Positions 7,237 through 13,419 of a DNA stretch of 29,160 nt are shown one piece after another. Location of the stretch: positions 1-29,160 of the forward strand of contig JAMOBE010000041.1 of the NCBI GenBank assembly GCA_039908285.1, read 5' to 3'. The position numbers and the translations under genes were made by a program. This DNA comes from JAMOBE01 sp039908285 (GTDB lineage Bacteria > Pseudomonadota > Alphaproteobacteria > Rhodospirillales > Rhodospirillaceae). Within the stretch, counting starts at the first letter, position 1. Each line of letters opens with the position of its first letter. A model generated the notes under the pieces. It was given only the letters and a program-made list of their open reading frames with translations. It searched no databases and was not told the origin of the DNA.

Positions 7237-10200
7237 ATGCGGCTTTCTCATTTCTTCATCGACCGACCGATCTTCGCGACGGTGCTGTCGATCCTGATCA
7301 CCCTGATCGGCGGCATCGCCTATGTCTCGCTGCCGGTGGCCCAGTACCCGGAGATCGCCCCGCCGACCATCATCGTCTCGGCGAGCTACCCCGGCGCCTC
7401 CGCCGAGGTGGTGAGCGGCACGGTCGCGACGCCGCTCGAGCAGCAGATCAACGGCGTCGAGAACATGCTGTACATGACCAGCCAGGCGACCGGCGACGGC
7501 AGCCTGCGGTTGACCATCACCTTCACCCTTGGCACCAACCTCGACACGGCGCAGGTGCTGGTGCAGAACCGGGTCGCCATCGCCGAGGCCAGGCTGCCCG
7601 AGGAGGTGCGCCGCATCGGCGTCACGGTGGCCAAGAACTCGCCCGACATGCTGATGGTGATCCACCTGAGTTCACCGGACGAGTCGCGGGACCAGCTTTA
7701 CATCTCCAACTACGCGACACTCCAGGTCCGGGACGTGCTGGCGCGGCTCGAGGGTGTCGGCGAGGTGCGGGTATTCGGCTCCCGGGACTATGCCATGCGC
7801 ATCTGGCTCGACCCCGACCGCATGGCGGCCCGCGACCTGACCGCCGGCGACGTGGTGCGGGCGCTGCGCCAGCAGAACGTCCAGGTGGCGTCCGGCGTCC
7901 TGGGTCAGCCGCCAGTGCCGAGGCCGGGGGCCTTCCAGCTCAACGTCCAGACGCTGGGTCGCCTGACCGATCCGGCCCAGTTCGGCAGCATCGTCGTCAA
8001 GAGCGACGCGGAGGGACGCGTCACTCACGTACACGACATCGGCCGGGTGGAGCTTGGAGCGCTGGATTACAGCACCAACGGCTATCTCGACCGGCGCGAG
8101 GCGGTGCCGCTGGTCGTATTCCAGCGCCCAGGATCCAATGCGCTCGCCACCGCCGATCGCCTGCTGGCGAAGATGAAGGAGCTTTCCCAGGGCTTCCCGT
8201 CCGGCGTCACCTACGACGTGGTCTACAATCCGACCGAGTTCATCGCCCAGTCGGTACGGGCGGTGACCACCACCATCTACGAGGCCGTGCTGCTGGTGGT
8301 GGCGGTCGTCGTCCTGTTCCTCCAGACCTGGCGGGCCTCCATCATTCCGGTGGTGGCCATCCCGGTGTCGCTGATCGGCACCTTCAGCGTCCTGGCGGCG
8401 GCGGGGTTCTCGCTCAACAACCTGTCGCTGTTCGGGCTGGTTCTCGCCGTCGGCATCGTCGTCGACGACGCCATCGTCGTGGTGGAGAACGTGGAGCGCA
8501 ACATCCGCGCCGGCATGGCCCCGCGGGAGGCAGCTCACCGCACCATGGACGAGGTGGGCAACGCCCTGATCGCCATCGCCCTGGTTCTCTGTTCGGTGTT
8601 CATCCCCGCCGCCTTCATTCCCGGCATTTCGGGCCAGTTCTTCCGGCAGTTCGCCATCACCATCGCCTCATCGACGGTCATTTCCCTCGTGGTGTCGCTG
8701 ACCCTCAGTCCGGCCCTGTGCGCCCTCCTGTTCAAGCCCCACGCCGCCGAGGGGACCCGCCGGCCGCTGCTGGTGCGGCCGGTGGTGGCGCTGTTCCGGG
8801 GCTTCAACGCCGGATTCGAGCGACTGTCGACGGGCTATGGCGGCCTGACCCGCCGGCTCGCCCGGTTCGCGGTGCTGATGGTGGTGGTGTACGGCGGACT
8901 CATCGCCCTCGCCGGCTGGCAGTTCGGCCGGGCGCCCACCGGCTTCATTCCGGCGCAGGATCAGGGGTATCTGATCACCGTGATCCAGCTCCCCGCCGGC
9001 GCCTCCCTCGCCCGGACGGACGCCGTGGTGCGGCGGGCGGCCGGCATCATGCTGGAGACCCCGGGCGTCGCCCACGCGGTGCCCTTCGCCGGCTTCGACG
9101 GGGCCACCTTCACCAATGCCCCCAATGCCGGAGCCATCTTCTCGCCGCTGCTGCCGTTCGCCGAGCGGGCGGCCAGGGGACTCTCGGCCGATGTGGTCAT
9201 GGCCGACCTGCGTCGGCGCCTGGGAGCGATCCAGGAGGCCTTCGTCCTCACCATCGCCCCGCCGCCGGTACGCGGCATCGGCACCGCCGGCGGCTTCAAG
9301 ATGATGATCGAAGACAAGCGCGGTCGCGGCCTGGCCGTCCTGGACGAGACGACGCGCGACATGGTGGCGGCGGCCAACCGCATCCCGGGACTGTCCGGCG
9401 TGTTCAGCGTCTTCAACATCCGCACGCCGAGCGTGTTCGCCGACATCGACCGGGTCAAGGCGCAGATGCTGGGGGTGGCGCCCGAGGCGGTGTTCGAGAC
9501 CATGCAGATCTATCTCGGCTCGGCCTTCGTCAACGAGTTCAACTACCTCGGCCGCACCTTCCGGGTGACCGCCCAGGCCGACGGGCCGTTCCGTGACGAG
9601 GTCGAGGACATCGCGACCCTGCGCATGCGCAACGTCAAGGGAGAGATGGTGCCGCTGGGGGCGGTGGCCAGCTTCCGCAGCATCACCGGCCCCTATCGGG
9701 TGCCGCGCTACAACCTCTATCCGACGGCCGAGGTGCAGGGGGGGGTGGCGCCCGGCTTTTCCAGCAGCTACGCCCTGGCGGCCATGGAAAAGCTGGCAGC
9801 CGAGACGCTGCCGGATGGGTTCGGCTTTGAATGGACGGAAATCAGCCTTCAGGAGAAGCTGGCGGGCGGCAACGCGCTGGCGATCTTCGCGGCGTCGGTG
9901 CTGTTCGTGTTCCTGGTGCTGGCCGCCCAGTACGAGAGCTGGTCGCTGCCGCTCGCGGTGGTGCTGATCGTTCCCATGTGCCTGCTGGCGGCGGTCACCG
10001 GCCTGATGATGCGGGGGATGGACGTCAATATCCTGGCGCAGGTTGGATTCGTGGTGCTGGTGGGATTGGCGGCCAAGAACGCCATCCTGATCATCGAGTT
10101 CGCCCGTCAGGGGGAGGAGCAGGGCCGTGACCGCATCGAGGCCGCCGTGCACGCGGCCCGCACCCGTCTGCGGCCGATCCTGATGACGTCGCTGGCGTTC

Positions 10201-10377
10201 ATCCTGGGGGTGCTGCCGCTCGTCATCGCCACTGGGGCCGGTGCCGAGATGCGCCAGTCGCTGGGTACCACGGTGTTCTTCGGCATGGCGGGGGTGACGG
10301 CGTTTGGGTTGATCTTCACGCCGGTGTTTTATGTGGTGGTGCGCTGGGCGACCGCAAGGAAGGAGATGAAAGATTAA
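7237..10377 (+). CDS. RND multidrug efflux pump, inner-membrane subunit (AcrB/MexB, HAE1 type)
   Basis: This is the proton-driven pump of a tripartite exporter, expected to move hydrophobic or amphiphilic compounds out through the adaptor and an outer-membrane channel. Its 1046 residues match the HAE1 family length. It starts with the classic FFIDRPIFATVLSILITLIGG first membrane helix. The proton-relay residues are visible: the Asp pair in TM4 (Asp410/Asp411, GIVVDDAIVVVENVERN) and the TM10 lysine (Lys947, GLAAKNAILIIEFAR). Two large periplasmic loops separate TM1-TM2 and TM7-TM8, as expected from internal duplication. The gene starts 4 bp after the adaptor stop, so the two form an operon. 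Substrates cannot be told from sequence, and no local regulator (TetR or similar) adjoins the pair. Confidence 0.95.
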   Translation: MRLSHFFIDRPIFATVLSILITLIGGIAYVSLPVAQYPEIAPPTIIVSASYPGASAEVVSGTVATPLEQQINGVENMLYMTSQATGDGSLRLTITFTLGTNLDTAQVLVQNRVAIAEARLPEEVRRIGVTVAKNSPDMLMVIHLSSPDESRDQLYISNYATLQVRDVLARLEGVGEVRVFGSRDYAMRIWLDPDRMAARDLTAGDVVRALRQQNVQVASGVLGQPPVPRPGAFQLNVQTLGRLTDPAQFGSIVVKSDAEGRVTHVHDIGRVELGALDYSTNGYLDRREAVPLVVFQRPGSNALATADRLLAKMKELSQGFPSGVTYDVVYNPTEFIAQSVRAVTTTIYEAVLLVVAVVVLFLQTWRASIIPVVAIPVSLIGTFSVLAAAGFSLNNLSLFGLVLAVGIVVDDAIVVVENVERNIRAGMAPREAAHRTMDEVGNALIAIALVLCSVFIPAAFIPGISGQFFRQFAITIASSTVISLVVSLTLSPALCALLFKPHAAEGTRRPLLVRPVVALFRGFNAGFERLSTGYGGLTRRLARFAVLMVVVYGGLIALAGWQFGRAPTGFIPAQDQGYLITVIQLPAGASLARTDAVVRRAAGIMLETPGVAHAVPFAGFDGATFTNAPNAGAIFSPLLPFAERAARGLSADVVMADLRRRLGAIQEAFVLTIAPPPVRGIGTAGGFKMMIEDKRGRGLAVLDETTRDMVAAANRIPGLSGVFSVFNIRTPSVFADIDRVKAQMLGVAPEAVFETMQIYLGSAFVNEFNYLGRTFRVTAQADGPFRDEVEDIATLRMRNVKGEMVPLGAVASFRSITGPYRVPRYNLYPTAEVQGGVAPGFSSSYALAAMEKLAAETLPDGFGFEWTEISLQEKLAGGNALAIFAASVLFVFLVLAAQYESWSLPLAVVLIVPMCLLAAVTGLMMRGMDVNILAQVGFVVLVGLAAKNAILIIEFARQGEEQGRDRIEAAVHAARTRLRPILMTSLAFILGVLPLVIATGAGAEMRQSLGTTVFFGMAGVTAFGLIFTPVFYVVVRWATARKEMKD

Positions 10378-10380
10378 GGG

Positions 10381-10506
10381 CGAGGGGCCGAGAGACCCCT
10401 CGCGCTCCCCATTAATTGGAGGGAATTGCTCTATCGAGCGGTAATGCTGTCAAGCATATCTGGCACAGAGCACGTCACAAACGACAGTAATGGGGAGCAC
10501 GAGGGC
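10381..10506. repeat. Intergenic repeat, family B (copy 1), long inverted repeat
   Basis: A small hairpin (CGAGGGG at 10381-10387 pairs with CCCCTCG at 10396-10402) is followed by the left arm of a larger inverted repeat: 10396-10414 pairs with 10488-10506 at 17 of 19 positions (core GCTCCCCATTA / TAATGGGGAGC). About 73 bp of unrelated sequence lies between the arms. The same architecture with a different, shorter insert occurs after legG at 29065-29160. Confidence 0.85.
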
Positions 10507-10557
10507 CTGTCATGCCAAAGGCATGCATTCGCATGACCGGCCCTCGTTCTTATTCTT
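10501..10557 (+). terminator. Strong hairpin between the convergent pump and ispH genes
   Basis: The 15-nt arms (10501-10515 and 10531-10545, GAGGGCC.GTCATGC and its complement) pair with one mismatch and a 15-nt loop. The T-rich stretch GTTCTTATTCTT follows on the plus strand. It lies between the 3' ends of two convergent genes and so probably ends transcription of the efflux operon. The T-tract is interrupted, which limits confidence. Confidence 0.5.
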
Positions 10558-10567
10558 ACTTGTGTTA

Positions 10568-11512
10568 TTACCCCACAAGCACCGCCGGCAGCTTGAACGT
10601 TACCATCTCCCTCGCGACAACACTCTCATCAATGCTCACCTCGAACACCGTGCGAGCCGCCGCGATCACCTCCTCCACCAGCACCTCCGGCGCCGAGGCC
10701 CCCGCCGTCAGCCCCAGCGTCCGGATGGTCCCCAGAGCCGCCCAATCGATCTCCGACGCCCGCTGTACCAGCAGCGCCCGGGTGCAGCCAACCCGTCGCG
10801 CCACCTCCACCAGCCGCTTCGAGTTGGACGAGTTGGGCGCGCCAATCACCATCAGGGCGTCGCAGCGTCCGGCGATGCTCTTCACCGCGTCCTGGCGATT
10901 GGTGGTGGCGTAGCAGATGTCTTCCCGCCGCGGCCCGTGGATGCGGGGAAAGCGCTCGGTCAGAATCGCCACGATGTCACGGGTGTCGTCCACCGACAGG
11001 GTGGTCTGGGTGACATAGGCCAGCCGGTCCGGATCGGACGGCGCGACGGTGCGCGCCCCAGCCCCGTTCTCCACCAGCAGAATGGCCCCCGGAGGCACCT
11101 GGCCCATGGTGCCCACCACCTCGGGGTGACCGGCATGGCCGATGAGAATCACCTGGCGGCCCTCGCGGTGGTGGCCCTCGGCCTCGTGGTGAACCTTGGT
11201 CACCAGCGGGCAGGTGGCGTCCAGATAGTCGAGCCCCCGCGCCGCCGCCGCCGCCGGAACCGCCCTCGGCACGCCATGGGCCGAGAACACCACCGGCACC
11301 CCGTCCGGGACCTCGTCCAGCTCGTCCACGAACACCGCACCCTTGCCCTCCAGGGACTGGACGACGAATCGATTGTGAACGATCTCGTGACGCACATAGA
11401 CCGGTGGACCGTACTTGCGCAGAGCCCCCTCGACGATCTGGATCGCCCGGTCGACACCGGCGCAGAAGCCCCGGGGGGCGGCGAGAAGGATGGTGAGGGG
11501 CGGTCTGGTCAT
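10568..11512 (-). CDS. ispH: 4-hydroxy-3-methylbut-2-enyl diphosphate reductase (IspH)
   Basis: IspH catalyses the last step of the MEP pathway, reducing HMBPP to IPP and DMAPP with a 4Fe-4S cluster. The 314-residue product has the three cluster cysteines: Cys17 (APRGFCAGVDRAI), Cys101 (LDATCPLVTKVH) and Cys200 (EDICYATTNRQDAV). The HEIVHN, SAHGVP and IGHAGHPEV motifs that line the active site are also visible. The ATG at 11512 gives the normal N-terminus directly before the conserved RGFCAGV; the frame extends upstream without family resemblance. The ribosome site is weak. The gene is divergent from the CDGSH protein and convergent with the efflux pump. IspE is encoded about 9 kb away in the same window; the two need not be co-regulated. 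Confidence 0.97.
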   Translation of the reverse strand: MTRPPLTILLAAPRGFCAGVDRAIQIVEGALRKYGPPVYVRHEIVHNRFVVQSLEGKGAVFVDELDEVPDGVPVVFSAHGVPRAVPAAAAARGLDYLDATCPLVTKVHHEAEGHHREGRQVILIGHAGHPEVVGTMGQVPPGAILLVENGAGARTVAPSDPDRLAYVTQTTLSVDDTRDIVAILTERFPRIHGPRREDICYATTNRQDAVKSIAGRCDALMVIGAPNSSNSKRLVEVARRVGCTRALLVQRASEIDWAALGTIRTLGLTAGASAPEVLVEEVIAAARTVFEVSIDESVVAREMVTFKLPAVLVG

Positions 11513-11645
11513 GGCATGATCCCGGCCGGGGCGGCCTGATGTGGCGCGACGCTTGTGCCAGGGCGCACCGTCCTTTAATAATGGGCGCGGCCAGGCGGTT
11601 CCCGACAGCAATACCAGAATCACCTACTGCGCAACAGGAGACACC

Positions 11646-11885
11646 ATGTCCGAAACCAAGGTTGCCCGCAACGCGCCCTTCAAGATGGATGTGGAGGCCG
11701 GCAAGGAATATTACTGGTGCGGCTGCGGCCGCACGGCTACGGCGCCCTTCTGCGACGGCAACCACGCCGGAACCGGCATCAACCCGACCCTGTTCGTGCC
11801 GGAGAAGGCCGAGTCCGTATACGTCTGCGGCTGCGGCCGCACGGCCAGGGCTCCGCTCTGCGACGGCACCCACAGCAAGCGCTGA
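11646..11885 (+). CDS. Double-CDGSH iron-sulfur protein
   Basis: This 79-residue protein has two complete CDGSH motifs, each able to bind a 2Fe-2S cluster through three Cys and one His. Motif one uses Cys25, Cys27, Cys36 and His40 (CGCGRTATAPFCDGNH); motif two uses Cys61, Cys63, Cys72 and His76 (CGCGRTARAPLCDGTH). Proteins of this kind resemble mitochondrial CISD3 and are thought to act in electron or cluster transfer; the physiological partner is unknown. The start at 11646 has a good AGGAG ribosome site seven bases upstream. The stop codon is immediately followed by a repeat element that separates it from the lipoprotein gene. The promoter must lie in the 133-bp gap shared with the divergent ispH gene. 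Confidence 0.93.
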   Translation: MSETKVARNAPFKMDVEAGKEYYWCGCGRTATAPFCDGNHAGTGINPTLFVPEKAESVYVCGCGRTARAPLCDGTHSKR

Positions 11886-12067
11886 GAGCCTGAAAATGTA
11901 TCGGCACAATGACCATAAAAAGCCCTCTCCCCCCTCTTCCGGGGGGAGAGGGTTGGGTGAGGGGGGGGAGAGGCCCCAAGGACCTTGCCGGTTGCCCCAC
12001 CCCCTCACCCCGGCCCTCTCCCCCTCGAGGGGGAGAGGGAGTACGGGTTCCGATTACATTTTCAGGC
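11886..12067. mobile_element. MITE-like element carrying two family A palindromes
   Basis: The left end (11888-11904, GCCTGAAAATGTATCGG) is the reverse complement of the right end (12050-12067) apart from one extra base, giving terminal inverted repeats of 17-18 bp. GCTGA occurs directly before the left end (11881-11885) and after the right end (12068-12072), and the match extends to GCGCTGA. This is consistent with a 5-7 bp target duplication. Inside are two GC-rich palindromes, at 11923-11952 and 12014-12039, separated by other sequence. There is no gene inside. The layout fits a small non-autonomous insertion; which transposase would move it is unknown. Confidence 0.72.
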
Positions 12068-12073
12068 GCTGAC

Positions 12074-12682
12074 ATGACCCGATCCGCGCGGCGCCATATC
12101 CTTGGAGTTACCGGCACCGTCCTGTTGGCGGCGCTGACGGCCTGTTCGTCGTCGGGGGAGAAGAAGAGGACCGCGCCGCTGGTCTGTCCCCACGTCGCCA
12201 TCGACCGCGCCACCGCCACACTGACCCGCTTCCGGGAGGGACCGGGGCGCGACATCACCGATGTGGAGCTTGAGGGCGAGATCATCGGCTTCGACGGCGA
12301 CTGCGCGTTCTCGCCGACCGGGAGCGGAGTCGACGTGACCCTGATGGTGCGCATGTCGGCCACCCGCGGCCCGGCGGCCAGGGATCCCTATGCCGAGGTC
12401 GAATACTTCGTCGCCGTGACCACCGCCCCGCCGCCACCGAAGTCACCGGACGGCTCGCCACAGCCTCCGGACCAGACGCAGGATCGCCGGATCCTGAACA
12501 AGGAGGTGTTCAAGGTGGGGACCTCCTTCCCACCCGGAATCAACACGGTACGCTACCGTGACGAGGAGATCGAACTGAAGATCCCCATACCGCCGGAAAC
12601 CTCCGCCGCCGCGTATGAGGTTTTCGTCGGCTATCAACTCACCCGCGACCAGCTTGACTACAACCGTAGCCATCCCAAGTGA
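12074..12682 (+). CDS. Small lipoprotein of unknown function
   Basis: The 202-residue product begins with a signal peptide and a lipobox (ALTAC, Cys24), so it should be a periplasm-facing lipoprotein. The mature part holds a predicted beta-rich domain with two further cysteines (Cys near 38 in LVCPHVAID and near 77 in DGDCAF) and a Pro-rich linker (about 118-135). I do not recognise a named family. The ATG at 12074 is chosen because the signal peptide begins there; the frame runs on upstream only through the repeat element. There is no clear ribosome site, perhaps because the element's insertion moved the gene from its original position one base after the CDGSH stop. The next gene may overlap it by four bases (GTGA). 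Confidence 0.78.
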   Translation: MTRSARRHILGVTGTVLLAALTACSSSGEKKRTAPLVCPHVAIDRATATLTRFREGPGRDITDVELEGEIIGFDGDCAFSPTGSGVDVTLMVRMSATRGPAARDPYAEVEYFVAVTTAPPPPKSPDGSPQPPDQTQDRRILNKEVFKVGTSFPPGINTVRYRDEEIELKIPIPPETSAAAYEVFVGYQLTRDQLDYNRSHPK

Positions 12683-13419
12683 CCCCTGGGGGATCCTGGC
12701 CCTGGCGAGCTAGAGAGACGGCGATCTTGGAACGACCACCAAGGGGAAGCACTCCGGCCGAGCAGCAGGCGATTCTCGTTCTCGAGGCTGCCAACAAGGT
12801 GATGGCCAGCATCGAGGAGGAGCGTCGGCTGCTCAAGAACGCCGACATGCCGGAACCGGAACGGCATCGCATCCGGCAGAGCCTGATCGAGCGGACGGAA
12901 CGCCTGGTCAACCTGCTGTTTCTCGCCTCGTCACACCTGTCCACCTGCGCCAAGACCGAGTTTTTCCAGGTGGTGCAGCAGGGACTTAGCGCCCTGCGCG
13001 CCCGGCTGTTCTCGACCGGAGCCGGTCTGGTGGCCGATCGGGCCAAAAGAATCAGGATCGTCGCGCAATCGGTCGTCAACGGCGAGGCCCCCTGCTCGCT
13101 GGGGCTGACCGAGCGCCTGTCGCAGAGACTCCATGAAATCATCACCATGATCGAGGTGCTGGGAGGGCTCGAGGCTCTTCCCAGGGACGCGCACGCCGAA
13201 ATCGAGGAAACCCAGCGAGCCGTGGCCCGCCTGGCCGAGTTCGAGGGACGGGTGGGCGGGCGGCTCATGGATCTGTCGGAGGGCGAGACCAGGTTAGGGG
13301 CACTGCAAACAACCAGCTCCCTCTCCCCCTCGAGGGGGAGAGGGCTTTTAGTAAGTGCCTTTACCCCTCGGCATCCGGATCGGGGGACCGCCGTTCGGCG
13401 CGCAGCCGCACGCCGGTAA
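12679..13419 (+). CDS. Hypothetical helical protein with repeat-derived C-terminal tail
   Basis: I do not recognise this protein. It is up to 246 residues long, mostly helical and charged (for example VMASIEEERRLLKNADMPEP and RHRIRQSLIERTERLVNLLF), with no signal peptide or membrane segment. Two starts are possible: GTG at 12679, overlapping the lipoprotein stop as GTGA, or TTG at 12727 with a GAGAG ribosome-like site (230 residues). From about residue 212 the sequence changes character: SSLSPSRGRG is coded by a family A palindrome at 13319-13344, and the last 25 residues are Arg-rich and read the opposite strand of the next gene. The native end was probably near residue 210. The gene overlaps the convergent cNMP/TPR gene by 59 bp, which is a likely consequence of the repeat insertion. 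Confidence 0.65.
   Translation: MTPGGSWPWRARETAILERPPRGSTPAEQQAILVLEAANKVMASIEEERRLLKNADMPEPERHRIRQSLIERTERLVNLLFLASSHLSTCAKTEFFQVVQQGLSALRARLFSTGAGLVADRAKRIRIVAQSVVNGEAPCSLGLTERLSQRLHEIITMIEVLGGLEALPRDAHAEIEETQRAVARLAEFEGRVGGRLMDLSEGETRLGALQTTSSLSPSRGRGLLVSAFTPRHPDRGTAVRRAAARR
13302..13368. repeat. Family A repeat (copy 3) at a convergent gene junction
   Basis: A perfect 26-bp palindrome (13319-13344) is flanked by imperfect outer inverted repeats: GGGGCACT on the left and AAGTGCCTTT on the right. The right flank GGGCTTTT is the complement of the AAAAGCCC flank in the copies at 11917, 21557 and 27814. It forms the 3' end of the helical-protein reading frame and lies just beyond the stop of the cNMP/TPR gene. 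Confidence 0.85.

Noticed and set aside
8668..10152. 494-residue minus-strand frame within the RND pump
   Set aside because: His/Gln/Gly-rich shadow frame with no domain; the plus strand is a full-length conserved pump.
11923..12039. Palindromes between the CDGSH and lipoprotein genes as ordinary terminators
   Set aside because: There is no T-tract after either stem, and the segment has terminal inverted repeats and a flanking duplication that fit an insertion better.
11909..12073. N-terminal extension of the lipoprotein through the repeat element
   Set aside because: Unlike legG, a good signal peptide with lipobox begins at the ATG at 12074, so the repeat-coded part would bury the signal sequence.
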